Assembly (NCBI RefSeq): GCF_021404545.1
Contig: NZ_JAAWWD010000060.1
Location: 62,001-126,000 of the forward strand
Direction of reading: 5' to 3'
Length of the DNA: 64,000 nucleotides
From: Aestuariivita sp.
GTDB taxonomy: Bacteria; Pseudomonadota; Alphaproteobacteria; Rhodobacterales; Rhodobacteraceae
The notes below the pieces were generated by a model. The model did no database searches and was not told the DNA's origin. It was given only the letters and a program-made list of their open reading frames with translations. Position numbers and translations under genes: made by a program. This document shows, piece by piece, positions 34,342 through 43,563 of this stretch. Position 1 is the stretch's first letter. The number at the start of each line of letters is the position of its first letter.

Positions 34342-35838
34342 TCAGTCGATCTTGGGCAGCAGCGTATCGAGCGATGCCTTGGCGTCGCCATAGAACATGC
34401 GCGTGTTCTCTTTGTAAAAGAGCGGGTTTTCGATGCCGGAATAGCCCGTGCCCTGACCCCGCTTGGAGACGAAGACCTGCTTGGCCTTCCAGCATTCCAG
34501 CACCGGCATGCCGGCGATGGGGCTGTTGGGGTCTTCCTGCGCGGCCGGGTTCACGATGTCGTTCGAGCCGATCACGATGGCGACGTCGGTGTCGGGGAAG
34601 TCGTCGTTGATCTCATCCATCTCCATCACGATGTCATAGGGCACCTTGGCCTCGGCCAGAAGCACGTTCATATGCCCCGGCAGACGACCCGCCACCGGGT
34701 GGATCGCAAAGCGCACGGTCTTGCCCTTGGCGCGCAGCTTGCGGACCAGTTCGCTGACCGACTGCTGGGCCTGGGCCACCGCCATCCCGTAGCCGGGGAT
34801 GATGATGACGCTGTCGGCCTCGTTCAGGGCCGTGGCGACCCCGTCGGCGTCGATGGCGACCTGCTCGCCCTCGACCTCCATCGCGGGGCCTGACGCGCCG
34901 CCAAAGCCGCCCAGGATCACGCTGATGAACGACCGGTTCATCGCCTTGCACATGATGTAGGACAGGATCGCCCCGGACGAGCCCACAAGCGCGCCCACCA
35001 CGATCAGCAGGTCATTGCCAAGTGAGAAACCAATCGCCGCCGCCGCCCAGCCGGAATAGCTGTTGAGCATGGAGACCACGACAGGCATGTCGGCGCCGCC
35101 GATCCCCATGATCAGGTGATAGCCGATGAACAGCGCCAGAAGCGTCAAGAGAACCAGCGTCCAGCTGCCCGCATCCCCCAGATACAGCGCCGCCAACAGC
35201 ACCGACCCCAGCGCCGCGCCCGCGTTCAGCAGATGGCCGCCCGGCAATTGCTTGGCCGAGGTGTCGACCTTGCCCGCCAGCTTGCCATAGGCGATCACCG
35301 ATCCGGTAAAGGTCACGGCTCCGATCCAGATCCCCAGGACCAGCTCGATCTTCAGGATATTGATCTCGACATTGGATTTCTTGGCGATCAGCTGCCCGAA
35401 CGAGGACAGCCCGTCATTGATCTCTTTCGGCAGGCCGATGGCGGTATAGCCATCCGGCCCCACAGCGCCCAGCACGAGGCTGTTGGCCTCATAGATCCCC
35501 GCAACCGCGTTGATCATGATATCGGCGTTAAAGCCCACGAACACCGCCGCGAGACCCACGAGGGAGTGCATGATCGCGACCAGTTCGGGCATCTGGGTCA
35601 TCTGCACCCTGGTGGCCAGCTGATAGCCGACAGCAGCCCCCAGCGCGATCAGGACGATAGACGCACCCCAAAGACCCTGACCGGGTCCGACCATCGTGGC
35701 CACAACCGCGATCGCCATACCGGCGATGCCGTACCACACGGCACGTTTCGCGCTTTCCTGCCCCGAAAGGCCGCCCAGCGATAGGATGAAGAGAACAGCC
35801 GCGACCGCATAGGCCGCAATGGTAAATCCGAAATCCAT
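34342..35838 (-). CDS. pntB: NAD(P) transhydrogenase, beta subunit
   Basis: A 498-residue subunit with eight or more hydrophobic segments of domain II in the first 300 residues (for example [20 protein letters not shown]) and the NADP-binding domain III at the C-terminus, recognised by [36 protein letters not shown] and the [29 protein letters not shown] tail. The enzyme uses the proton gradient to drive NADH plus NADP+ to NADPH. It starts 13 bases after pntA. Confidence 0.96.
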   Translation of the reverse strand: MDFGFTIAAYAVAAVLFILSLGGLSGQESAKRAVWYGIAGMAIAVVATMVGPGQGLWGASIVLIALGAAVGYQLATRVQMTQMPELVAIMHSLVGLAAVFVGFNADIMINAVAGIYEANSLVLGAVGPDGYTAIGLPKEINDGLSSFGQLIAKKSNVEINILKIELVLGIWIGAVTFTGSVIAYGKLAGKVDTSAKQLPGGHLLNAGAALGSVLLAALYLGDAGSWTLVLLTLLALFIGYHLIMGIGGADMPVVVSMLNSYSGWAAAAIGFSLGNDLLIVVGALVGSSGAILSYIMCKAMNRSFISVILGGFGGASGPAMEVEGEQVAIDADGVATALNEADSVIIIPGYGMAVAQAQQSVSELVRKLRAKGKTVRFAIHPVAGRLPGHMNVLLAEAKVPYDIVMEMDEINDDFPDTDVAIVIGSNDIVNPAAQEDPNSPIAGMPVLECWKAKQVFVSKRGQGTGYSGIENPLFYKENTRMFYGDAKASLDTLLPKID

Positions 35839-35851
35839 ATCTCAGGCCCCC

Positions 35852-37423
35852 TTAGGATTTCTGGAACATGGCAAGCATGCGCCGTGTCACGAGGAAGCCA
35901 CCGAAGATATTCACCGAGGCCATGAAGACACCTGCGGCTGCAAGTATCGTGATAAGGGCGGAACTGGATCCGATCTGGATCAGGGCACCCAGAATGATGA
36001 TGGACGAGATCGCGTTGGTCACCGCCATCAGCGGCGTATGCAGGCTGTGCGCCACGTTCCAAATCACCTGGAAGCCGATAAAGACCGACAGCACGAAGAC
36101 AATGAAATGCTGCATGAAGCTGGCCGGAGCGACAAGGCCCACCGACAGCACCAGCAATGCACCGACCCCAAGCAGGATGACCTGGTTCTTGGTCTGCGCC
36201 TTAAAGGCCGCAACCTCTTCGGCGCGGATCTCTTCGGGGGTCTTTTCCTTGACCGGTTCTTTTTTCTGCGCCGCGATGGCCTGCACCTTGGGCGGCGGCG
36301 GCGGGAAGGTGACCTCCTTGGCATGCGCGATGGTCGCACCCCGGATCACGTCGTCTTCCATGTTGTGATTGACCACGCCGTCTTTCTCGGGCGTCAGATC
36401 GGTCATCATGTGGCGGATATTGGTGGCATAAAGCGTCGAACTCTGCGCCGCCATCCGGCTGGGGAAGTCGGTATAGCCGATGATGGTGACACCGTTATCT
36501 GTGACGATTTTCTCGTCCATCACGGTCAGTTTGCAGTTGCCGCCACGTTCGGCCGCGAGATCCACGATGACCGATCCGGGCTTCATCGCCTTGACCATGT
36601 CTTCGGTCCAAAGCTCGGGCGCCTCGCGGTTAGGGATCAGCGCCGTGGTGATGACGATGTCCATCTCCGGGGCCAGTTCGCGGAATTTGGCAAGCTGGGC
36701 CGCAGCGAATTCAGGCGAGGAGACCGCGGCATAGCCACCCGTCGCCGCACCGTCCTGCTGTTCCTCCTCGAAATCGAGGAAGACGAACTCGGCCCCCATC
36801 GATTCGACCTGTTCGGCCACCTCGGGGCGCACATCGAACGCATAGGTGATCGCCCCCAGCGAGGTCGCCGTGCCGATGGCGGCCAGGCCCGCGACACCGG
36901 CGCCCACGACCAGAACCTTGGCGGGCGGTACCTTGCCGGCGGCAGTCACCTGACCGGTGAAGAACCGGCCGAAATTGTTGCCGGCCTCTATCACCGCGCG
37001 GTAGCCTGCGATATTGGCCATCGACGACAGCGCGTCCATCTTCTGCGCGCGGCTGATGCGCGGCACCATGTCCATCGCGATGACCGTGGCGCCCTTGTCG
37101 GCGGCCAGGCCCATCAGTTTCTCATTCGAGCCCGGGTAGAAAAACGAAATCAGCGTCTGGCCCTCGCGCAGACGTTTGACCTCTGTTTCGGAGGGCGGGC
37201 GCACCTTGGCCACGATGTCGGCGGCCTTGAAGAGGGCGGCCCCGGTCTTGACGACCTCGACGCCGGCATCTTTGTAAAGCTGATCAGAAAAGCCAGCCGC
37301 AGCCCCAGCGCCCGCTTCGATCACACAGTCGTGGCCCAGCTTTTGCAGTTGAAGCGCGCTGTCGGGCGTCATCGCGACGCGGTTTTCGCCTGTGGCCGTT
37401 TCTTTCGGTGTTCCGATTTTCAC
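35852..37423 (-). CDS. pntA: NAD(P) transhydrogenase, alpha subunit (single-chain form)
   Basis: A 523-residue PntA with the NAD-binding domain I (MKIGTPKETATGENRVAMTPDS, FFYPGSNEKL, VLVVGAGVAGLAAIGTATSLGA, RGGNCKLT) and, after a charged linker rich in Pro, Lys and Glu at about 375-400, the membrane helices QVILLGVGALLVLSVGLV and the C-terminal pair. Some alphaproteobacteria split these parts into PntAA and PntAB; here they are one chain, as in enterobacteria. It leads the pntAB operon. A 17-base palindrome lies 67-83 bases upstream. Confidence 0.96.
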   Translation of the reverse strand: MKIGTPKETATGENRVAMTPDSALQLQKLGHDCVIEAGAGAAAGFSDQLYKDAGVEVVKTGAALFKAADIVAKVRPPSETEVKRLREGQTLISFFYPGSNEKLMGLAADKGATVIAMDMVPRISRAQKMDALSSMANIAGYRAVIEAGNNFGRFFTGQVTAAGKVPPAKVLVVGAGVAGLAAIGTATSLGAITYAFDVRPEVAEQVESMGAEFVFLDFEEEQQDGAATGGYAAVSSPEFAAAQLAKFRELAPEMDIVITTALIPNREAPELWTEDMVKAMKPGSVIVDLAAERGGNCKLTVMDEKIVTDNGVTIIGYTDFPSRMAAQSSTLYATNIRHMMTDLTPEKDGVVNHNMEDDVIRGATIAHAKEVTFPPPPPKVQAIAAQKKEPVKEKTPEEIRAEEVAAFKAQTKNQVILLGVGALLVLSVGLVAPASFMQHFIVFVLSVFIGFQVIWNVAHSLHTPLMAVTNAISSIIILGALIQIGSSSALITILAAAGVFMASVNIFGGFLVTRRMLAMFQKS

Positions 37424-37489
37424 CCTGTCATCCCCCTATCGCCGTCCGCGGCGCAAAATGGTCCGGTTGCAGACCTTGTCCACTACCGC

Positions 37490-37506
37490 GCGCAATTAAA
37501 TTGCGC
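37490..37506. promoter_or_regulatory. 17-base palindrome upstream of pntA
   Basis: GCGCAATT-A-AATTGCGC is perfectly symmetric around one base and lies between pntA and the convergent-side methyltransferase gene, 67-83 bases before the pntA start. It could be a regulator site for pntAB. The other reading is a fold-back at the end of the methyltransferase gene on the same strand upstream; neither is proven. Confidence 0.45.
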
Positions 37507-37547
37507 AAGCAAGTGGCGAAACTTGCCTGGAATTTGTCGCAGACTGT

Positions 37548-37997
37548 CTACACCCAACGGCGCACCTTGTTGGCATAACGCGCAAATTCCATGCGAAACG
37601 TGCGCCGCATGCGGTCTTCCTCGGGCAGGATAAAGCGCCTTTCGATCACCCAGACAAAGATTGGCACCAATGGTAGCGCCAACACCGCGTCCCATCTGAG
37701 AATCAGACCCAAGAGAACCAGGGTATCGCCCAGATAGATCGGGTTGCGCGTTCGGCTGAAGATGCCAGACTGGATCAACTGGGACGGTGTCTGATGTGGT
37801 ATCAAGGTCGTCTTGTGGCGGCGAAACTCGGCAAATGCCAGCGCCATCAGGAGAATGCCGCCACCCACGCAGAGCCCCCCGACCAGATCCGCCCACGCAC
37901 CGCCAAAACTCAGACCATAAGGCAGATAGCTTACCTGGGCCCAGGCCAGGAGAACGAAAACCGCCAACCATACCGGTGGAAGATCAAGCCATTTCAT
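37548..37997 (-). CDS. Isoprenylcysteine carboxyl methyltransferase-like membrane protein
   Basis: A 149-residue integral membrane protein. Hydrophobic helices cover about residues 7-25, 35-55 and 95-125, and the family signature is the SAM/substrate segment IQSGIFSRTRNPIYLGDTLVLLGL followed by EEDRMRRTFRMEFARYANKVRRWV, as in the ICMT/PEMT-like methyltransferases of bacteria. The ATG at 37997 is chosen; the upstream in-frame part is not hydrophobic and reads as non-coding. Target unknown. Confidence 0.82.
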   Translation of the reverse strand: MKWLDLPPVWLAVFVLLAWAQVSYLPYGLSFGGAWADLVGGLCVGGGILLMALAFAEFRRHKTTLIPHQTPSQLIQSGIFSRTRNPIYLGDTLVLLGLILRWDAVLALPLVPIFVWVIERRFILPEEDRMRRTFRMEFARYANKVRRWV

Positions 37998-38041
37998 TGC
38001 GTTACCTCGAATGCGACGGTGCTGCCGGAGACGCCCGCGCA

Positions 38042-38090
38042 GCCCAGAAACTGACACAGTTTCTGGGCATTTTCTGTGTCAGAAAATGCC
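38042..38090. repeat. Pair of TGACACA-apex hairpins (interspersed element, copy at 38 kb)
   Basis: Two perfect hairpins overlap by three bases. The first has 12-bp arms 38042-38053 and 38057-38068 around ACA; the second has 11-bp arms 38066-38076 and 38080-38090 around TGT. Both have the apex CTG-ACA-CAG or its complement. The same design recurs at 61.5 kb with other stem sequences. It lies in a divergent intergenic region, 45 bases from the methyltransferase start and about 120 from the SDR start. Confidence 0.8.
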
Positions 38091-38209
38091 GCCTTGGGTT
38101 GGGTCATGCAGGTCTCATACCAAAATGAAAAAGTGACGGAACGGCGCGTCTTGTCACGGGGGGGCCAGAGCGCCACGCTGCGATCAGCTTGAATTACGGG
38201 AGGAAAGAC

Positions 38210-38962
38210 ATGTCACTTGCAGGCAAACACGCGCTGATCACAGGTGGTGGCACCGGGATCGGTCTGGCAATCGCTCAGGCTCTGGTTGCCGAGGGTGTTC
38301 ACGTTACCATCACCGGTCGGCGCCAGGCGGTGTTGGATGACGTGGCAACCGACGGTATGACGGGCCTTGCGATGGATGTGCGAGACGAGGCCGACGTGAC
38401 AGCCAAGATCGCCGCTGCGGTCGACAAGAACGGCCCCATCCAGATCTGCATTCCAAATGCGGGTATTGCCGAAGGGAAAGCGGTGCACAAGACCACCATG
38501 GAGTTCTGGCGCAACATGATGGCAACCAATCTCGACGGGGCCTTCATCACAATCCGGGAAAGCCTGGCGTCCATGCGCCAGACCGATTGGGGCCGGGTCA
38601 TCACCATCGCCTCGCTCGCGGGGCTGCGCGGGTTGCAGGGCGCTGCCTGCTATTCGGCCTCCAAACATGGCATGATCGGCCTGACCCGCTCGCTCAGCGA
38701 AGATTATCTGGGCACGCCGTTTACGTTCAACGCCATCTGCCCTGGCTATGTGGACACCCCCATCGTCGCGCGCAATACGACCTCCATCGCCAACCGGGCG
38801 GGTGTGTCGGAGGATAAGGCGCTCAGCATGATGATCAATGCCAACCGCCACCAGCGTTTGATTGCCCCCGAAGAGGTGGCATCCGCTGTCATGTGGCTCT
38901 GCCGTCCAGGATCGGAGAGCATCAACGGCCAGACGATCGAGATCGCCGGAGGGCAGGTCTGA
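38210..38962 (+). CDS. Short-chain dehydrogenase/reductase, 3-hydroxybutyrate dehydrogenase-like
   Basis: A 250-residue classical SDR: ITGGGTGIGLAIAQALV, NAGIAEGKAVHKTT, catalytic Ser in TIASLAGLRGLQ and Tyr-x3-Lys in CYSASKHGMIGLTRSL, and NAICPGYVDTPIV. The C-terminus NGQTIEIAGGQV is like those of 3-hydroxyacyl or 3-hydroxybutyrate dehydrogenases, but closely similar enzymes act on many hydroxy acids. The ATG at 38210 has GGAGG eight bases upstream; the in-frame start at 38189 does not. The gene is monocistronic. Confidence 0.85.
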   Translation: MSLAGKHALITGGGTGIGLAIAQALVAEGVHVTITGRRQAVLDDVATDGMTGLAMDVRDEADVTAKIAAAVDKNGPIQICIPNAGIAEGKAVHKTTMEFWRNMMATNLDGAFITIRESLASMRQTDWGRVITIASLAGLRGLQGAACYSASKHGMIGLTRSLSEDYLGTPFTFNAICPGYVDTPIVARNTTSIANRAGVSEDKALSMMINANRHQRLIAPEEVASAVMWLCRPGSESINGQTIEIAGGQV

Positions 38963-39361
38963 CCCCCGGCGGTGGATCTGTTCTTCGTATTTGCAGCGAG
39001 AAGAAGACGGGGCGCGCGCGCCATCCAGTTGGGCGCGCCCTTTGCCGTGAGGCGGGGTGGCTGGCGCGACAGGCCATTGCGCTGGTGCTTTGGTCAAGCG
39101 CGTGGATGCGCCCGCGAAGACCGCATTGCTTTTGTATCGGGATCACCACTCGTCCCTGTCACATCAGGCTGGTCGGCGCGCCCGAGTTTCGGGCCAAAGG
39201 TCGGCATGATCGACCTTTGGCAGAGCGGATCGCGTCTTTTGGCGCTCGACGTGGGCAGCACCGCAGCTTGGCGGGGCAAAACCGGACACACAGACGCGGC
39301 GCGGCCCGATACACCCCGGCGAGAACAGACCTGTTCAAATCCGCAACAGCCGCTTGGATCT
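38963..39361. other. 399-base gap between SDR and tetR with no convincing gene
   Basis: Several frames stay open here because the DNA is GC-rich, but none gives a protein with recognisable domains, a Shine-Dalgarno and a credible start. No tRNA, repeat or strong hairpin was seen. It lies between convergent genes, so it need not contain promoters; it could be a decayed gene. Confidence 0.5.
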
Positions 39362-39943
39362 TTAGGCCGTGCGCAGCCCTGCGCCGAGGATCTGGGCCAG
39401 TACGGCCAGCCTTGCGGAGAGTGTCGTGTAATCCATGCCCGAATCCTTCAACCCTTTGAGCGCAGATGAAATCGTCGCGGCAACGTCAGATGCCGGGGCA
39501 AAAAGCCTGATATGGCCCGCCGCGGCTTCGCGCACCAGCCAGTCTGCATAAAGGCCGCGCAACCGCGTCTCGCCCGCCTCCTTGATGTCTGAGGCCGCCG
39601 CCGCGCCGGTATCGAGAAGCTCATGCCCGTGTGGCGAGTTGAGCATCATCTCCACCACCTCTCCGGTCTGCGCCTCAAAGGCGGCCGCCAGCACATCGCC
39701 GGGCATGCCAGAGCTCTGCAAGGCAGCTTCGACACCCTCGGAGGCGGTGTCATAGTAGAACTGCACAAGGCTGCGGAAAATCGCTTCTTTGTTGGGATAG
39801 TGGAGGTAGAGCGCCGGGCGCGACATCGCTGCCCCGCGCGCTATGTCATCCATCGAGGTCTTGCGGAATCCATAGGTGGCGAATGCATGCCATGCGGCAT
39901 CCAGAATGGCATTCAGCTTAGGATCGGGACTGAGGTCTTTCAT
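39362..39943 (-). CDS. TetR/AcrR family transcriptional regulator
   Basis: A 193-residue TetR repressor. The N-terminal helix-turn-helix is ILDAAWHAFATYGFRKTSMDDIARGAAMSRPALYLHYPNKEAIF (about residues 13-56), followed by a helical ligand-binding domain of no specific recognisable type. It is divergent from the iorA-iorB pair and two overlapping sets of inverted half-sites lie in the 93-base gap, so it most likely represses both itself and that operon until an aromatic or aldehyde ligand binds. The ligand is inferred from the target enzyme, not seen. Confidence 0.9.
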   Translation of the reverse strand: MKDLSPDPKLNAILDAAWHAFATYGFRKTSMDDIARGAAMSRPALYLHYPNKEAIFRSLVQFYYDTASEGVEAALQSSGMPGDVLAAAFEAQTGEVVEMMLNSPHGHELLDTGAAAASDIKEAGETRLRGLYADWLVREAAAGHIRLFAPASDVAATISSALKGLKDSGMDYTTLSARLAVLAQILGAGLRTA

Positions 39944-39970
39944 GCCCTTTTCCTGACAGCCTGGCCAAAT

Positions 39971-40012
39971 AATGTCAATTGACGCACTGACATTAATGAT
40001 ATAATATGTCAG
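39971..40012. promoter_or_regulatory. TetR operator cluster overlapping the iorAB promoter
   Basis: Three copies of TGACAT/ATGTCA occur in alternating orientation: AATGTCA (39971-39977), CTGACAT (39987-39993) and ATGTCAG (40006-40012). The second and third form a perfect 7-bp inverted repeat with a 12-base spacer; the first and second form another with AATGTCA and TGACATT. A smaller palindrome GTCAATTGAC is at 39974-39983. A -35-like TTGACG (39979-39984) and a -10-like TAATAT (40002-40007) are 17 bases apart inside the cluster, facing iorA. Confidence 0.8.
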
Positions 40013-40036
40013 AATGTATTCATCAGGGAGTGGCCC

Positions 40037-40501
40037 ATGGCAACCTCACTCAGGATCAACGGAACTGCGCATAATGTCGAGCTTCCAGAGGACGTCCCGC
40101 TCTTGTGGGTGTTGCGCGATGAGATCGGTCTGACCGGTACGAAATTCGGGTGTGGCGTGGCCGCCTGTGGTGCCTGCACCGTGCATATCGACGGTGAGGC
40201 CGTCCGGTCCTGTCAGGTGGCTCTGGGCGATGTCTGGGGCGATGTAACGACAATCGAAGGGGTCGGCACGCCGGACGCCATGGCGACGATCCAGCGCGCC
40301 TGGGTCGAAGAGCAGGTCGCGCAATGCGGCTATTGCCAGTCCGGGCAGATCATGCAGGCCGCAGCGCTGTTGGCCGAAAACCCCGACCCGACGGATGCCG
40401 ACATAAACGACGCAATGCAGGGCAACCTGTGCCGCTGTGGCACCTATCCACGTATCCGCGCCGCCGTAAAATCGGCCGCCCGCATGATGAAGGAGGCATA
40501 A
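40037..40501 (+). CDS. iorA: Two-[2Fe-2S] subunit of molybdenum hydroxylase (IorA-like)
   Basis: A 154-residue ferredoxin-like subunit of the xanthine-oxidase family. The plant-type cluster ligands are [21 protein letters not shown] in the N-terminal half, and the second, four-helix cluster domain has [17 protein letters not shown] and [11 protein letters not shown]. It passes electrons from the molybdenum centre to a membrane or periplasmic acceptor. It is 154 residues long, as expected for isoquinoline 1-oxidoreductase alpha. iorB starts three bases after its stop, so they are one operon behind the TetR-type operator. Confidence 0.93.
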   Translation: MATSLRINGTAHNVELPEDVPLLWVLRDEIGLTGTKFGCGVAACGACTVHIDGEAVRSCQVALGDVWGDVTTIEGVGTPDAMATIQRAWVEEQVAQCGYCQSGQIMQAAALLAENPDPTDADINDAMQGNLCRCGTYPRIRAAVKSAARMMKEA

Positions 40502-40504
40502 GCC

Positions 40505-42745
40505 ATGGCATCGGTTGGCAAAATCCTGCGCCGGACCTTTCTGATCGGCTCAACCGCCATCGTCGGCGGCGTGGCCTTTGGCGCCTATATGGTCTCCCGC
40601 CCCGCCGCGAACCCGCTGCAACCGGGCGACGGCGAAGCCGCGCTGAACCCATTTGTCTTCATCGACCAGGAGGGCGTGACGCTGATCGCGCCCCGGGCCG
40701 AGATGGGCCAGGGCGTGCATACAACCTGGGCCGCCCTGATCGCCGAGGAGTTGGACGTGGCGCTTGAGGATGTGCGCGTCCTGCACGGACCGCCCGCCAA
40801 GGCATACTACAATACCGCGATGATCGGTGAGGTCTTGCCCAACAAAGGCTATGATATCAGTGACTTCCAGCATAATCTGGGGGAGTTGCTGGGCGTTGTC
40901 GGCAAGGTCGTGAACCTTCAGGTCACGGGGGGGTCGACCTCGATGCGGGACGGGTTCGTGCGGATGCGCGAGGCCGGAGCTTCGGCCCGCGAGACCCTCA
41001 AAGAGGCCGCCGCGCAACAGCTTGGCGTGCCCCGCGATCAGCTTAGAACCGACGCCGGAAAGGTGATCGCACCGGACGGGACCGAGCTAAGCTATAGCGC
41101 GCTCGCACCCGCCGCTGCCGGGATCGACCCGATCGAGGCCCGGCTGCGCGATCCGGCGCAATGGCGGTATCTGGGGCAGACCGTTCCGCGCATCGACATC
41201 GTGGCCAAATCCACCGGAACGGCCGAATTTGGCGTGGATGTCCGCCTGCCGGGTATGAAATTCGCCTCGGTCCGCATCAATCCGCGGCTGGGCGGGGTGA
41301 TGAACGGCTTTGACGACAGCGCCGCGCGGAATATGCCCGGGGTCGAACAGATCGTCGATCTGGGCAATGGCGTGGCGGTTGTCGCCACCAACAGCTGGCT
41401 GGCCGCGCAGGCCGCCAACGCCATTGAGATCGATTGGGGTGCAGCCCCCTACCCGCCCGAAACGGACGGCCTTTTTGCCGAGATCGCCAAGGCGTTTGAC
41501 ACGCGCGCCAACTCGACCATGCGCGACGACGGCGATGTCTCGACCATTCCATCCTCCGCCACCCGGATCGAGGCGGAATACAAGCTCCCCTATCTCGCGC
41601 ACGCGACGATGGAGCCGATGAATGCCACAGCGCTTTACACCGGCACCGCGCTTGAGATCTGGTGCGGAAACCAATCCCCGACCTTCCAGCAATCAACCTG
41701 CGCGAGCATCGCGGGTCTGGAGACCGAAGACGTGATGGTCCACACGACGCTGATGGGGGGTGGCTTTGGCCGCCGGAGTGAGCTGGATTTTGCCGGATAT
41801 GCCACGCAGGTCGCGATGGCGATGCAGGGCACGCCTGTGCAGGTTGCCTGGACACGCGAAGAGGATATGACGCATGACTTCTATCGACCCGGTGCGATGG
41901 CCCGCTTTACCGGGGCGGTGGACGGCGGTCAGGCGGTGATGCTGGACGGACAGATCGCATCGCAATCCTGTGCGCAGCAGGCAATGGGACGTCTGACCGG
42001 TATGCAGATGGGGGGCCCCGACAAGGTGCTGGTCGAAGGTGCGTTCAACCAGCCCTATGCGATCCCGAATTACCGCATTCGCGGCCATATCGCCGAGCTG
42101 GACGTGCCTGTCGGGTTCTGGCGGGCGGTTGGCAACTCTCACAACGGGTTCTTTTTCGATACCTTCATGGACGAGATGGCCTATGCCGCGGGCGCCGATC
42201 CATTGGAGTTCCGCCTGGCCCTGATGCGCAGCGAGCACGCCCCCAGCGCCGGTTGCCTGGAGGCCGTGCGCGAGATGTCGGGATGGACCGGGCAAACGCC
42301 GGATGGCGTGGGCCGCGGCGTGGGGTTCACCTATAGCTTCGGCACTCCGGTCGCTCAGGTCATTGAAGTGGTCGATGAAGACGGCACCATCCGCGTCAAC
42401 AAAGCCTGGATCGCCTGCGACATGGGCATCGCACTGGATCCCGGCAACGTGCGCGCGCAAATGTTCGGCGGTATGATCTATGGCCTGTCGGCGGCGTGTT
42501 ACGAAGAGATCACCTTTGCCGATGGCGCGGTGGAGCAGCTGAATTTCCCCGACTACGAGGCAATGCGCATGCATACCGCGCCCGAGGTCGAGGTGCGCAT
42601 CCTGGAAACCAACACCCATATGGGCGGAGCCGGAGAGCCGGGCACCCCGCCCGCAGCGCCCGCATTGGGCAATGCGCTGTTTGACCTGACCGGGATCCGG
42701 GCGCGCGAACTGCCGTTCTCCAAAACCTTCGATCTGCTGATCTGA
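40505..42745 (+). CDS. iorB: Molybdopterin-binding subunit of aldehyde/isoquinoline oxidoreductase (IorB-like)
   Basis: A 746-residue large subunit. A twin-arginine signal is visible (ILRRTFLIGSTAIVGGVAFGAYMVS, Arg9-Arg10), so the complex is probably exported folded, as for IorB-type enzymes. Molybdopterin-binding landmarks are GVHTTWAALIAEELDV, GGGFGRRSELDFAG and the near-terminal GGAGEPGTPPAAPALGNAL, whose Glu is the catalytic base of this family. It would hydroxylate N-heteroaromatics or oxidise aldehydes; substrate is not determined by sequence. MoaA at 15 kb belongs to the pathway that supplies the cofactor. Confidence 0.92.
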   Translation: MASVGKILRRTFLIGSTAIVGGVAFGAYMVSRPAANPLQPGDGEAALNPFVFIDQEGVTLIAPRAEMGQGVHTTWAALIAEELDVALEDVRVLHGPPAKAYYNTAMIGEVLPNKGYDISDFQHNLGELLGVVGKVVNLQVTGGSTSMRDGFVRMREAGASARETLKEAAAQQLGVPRDQLRTDAGKVIAPDGTELSYSALAPAAAGIDPIEARLRDPAQWRYLGQTVPRIDIVAKSTGTAEFGVDVRLPGMKFASVRINPRLGGVMNGFDDSAARNMPGVEQIVDLGNGVAVVATNSWLAAQAANAIEIDWGAAPYPPETDGLFAEIAKAFDTRANSTMRDDGDVSTIPSSATRIEAEYKLPYLAHATMEPMNATALYTGTALEIWCGNQSPTFQQSTCASIAGLETEDVMVHTTLMGGGFGRRSELDFAGYATQVAMAMQGTPVQVAWTREEDMTHDFYRPGAMARFTGAVDGGQAVMLDGQIASQSCAQQAMGRLTGMQMGGPDKVLVEGAFNQPYAIPNYRIRGHIAELDVPVGFWRAVGNSHNGFFFDTFMDEMAYAAGADPLEFRLALMRSEHAPSAGCLEAVREMSGWTGQTPDGVGRGVGFTYSFGTPVAQVIEVVDEDGTIRVNKAWIACDMGIALDPGNVRAQMFGGMIYGLSAACYEEITFADGAVEQLNFPDYEAMRMHTAPEVEVRILETNTHMGGAGEPGTPPAAPALGNALFDLTGIRARELPFSKTFDLLI

Positions 42746-42772
42746 GACCCCCTTCGGGAGACTGGCGCGCGC

Positions 42773-43300
42773 TCAGGGCGCGTGCCAGCTCTCCAGGACA
42801 GAAGCCAGCGCCGCCCAGTCAGTATACTCGGTGTCCATCCCGGGCGCGACATCGTGATCTCGTTGTGACGCGATCCACCGCATCGCCCAGCCCTTGAAAA
42901 AATCATATTGGGTGAACCGGAACGCACCCGCAATGTGATGGACGGCCCCCGGGCGCCACCCGGCCCCGTCGCAAAACCCCTGCGCGATCAGATCCAAATC
43001 GGCCCGTTCGTCCGCGTCCTCCCCCGCGGCGGCCAACGACACCTGCAAAAAGAGAGTCGGCAGTGTGTTCAGCCCTGCCGCATGCGCCTCGGCGAAATCC
43101 GCCAATTCACGCTGGATCCGACCGGCATGGACCGATCCGGCCAAGATCGCGGCGTCAAAGAGCGACAGACCGATCTCTTGCGCGTCGGTCGCGGCGATCA
43201 CCTCCACGCTGTGCCCATGCGCAATCAACTGGCTTGCGCAGAACCGCGCGATCTTGCGCGTTTGCCCCTCGCTGGTGGCATAGCATATCAGAATGTTCAT
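42773..43300 (-). CDS. Flavodoxin-domain protein, HemG-like
   Basis: A 175-residue flavodoxin fold of the HemG/protoporphyrinogen-oxidase-like type. The FMN phosphate loop is ICYATSEGQTRKIA, then FDAAILAGSVHAGRIQ, and the C-terminal QYDFFKGWAMRWIAS is the characteristic HemG-family segment. HemG oxidises protoporphyrinogen IX using quinones; alternatives are other flavodoxin-type quinone reductases. It is alone on the minus strand and converges with iorB. The call to a specific enzyme is moderate. Confidence 0.8.
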   Translation of the reverse strand: MNILICYATSEGQTRKIARFCASQLIAHGHSVEVIAATDAQEIGLSLFDAAILAGSVHAGRIQRELADFAEAHAAGLNTLPTLFLQVSLAAAGEDADERADLDLIAQGFCDGAGWRPGAVHHIAGAFRFTQYDFFKGWAMRWIASQRDHDVAPGMDTEYTDWAALASVLESWHAP

Positions 43301-43563
43301 CGAACTCCTCGCCGTTGGTGAGACTTTGCGCCATCCTAGCAGACGGCCTATCGGTCCGTCTTGAGACGGATCGTGACCACGCCGGTTGGACCGGTTTGCA
43401 GAGCCACGCGGGCAAAACCTTACAAACGCCTCAAAATATCCAGAAATTGACCAAATCCGCTTGCCATTTTATAAGACAGGGAACCGGGCACCATAGGCCC
43501 GGATATGATCGCAGAGGATCCGAACCCTCGGACCATCGTGCGACGGTAATGAGGATAGAGCGT

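Noticed and set aside
38893-39469. Open frames in the gap between SDR and tetR
   Set aside because: Arg/Pro-rich peptides, no Shine-Dalgarno, no family, and they overlap the 3' end of a well-supported SDR or the tetR gene.
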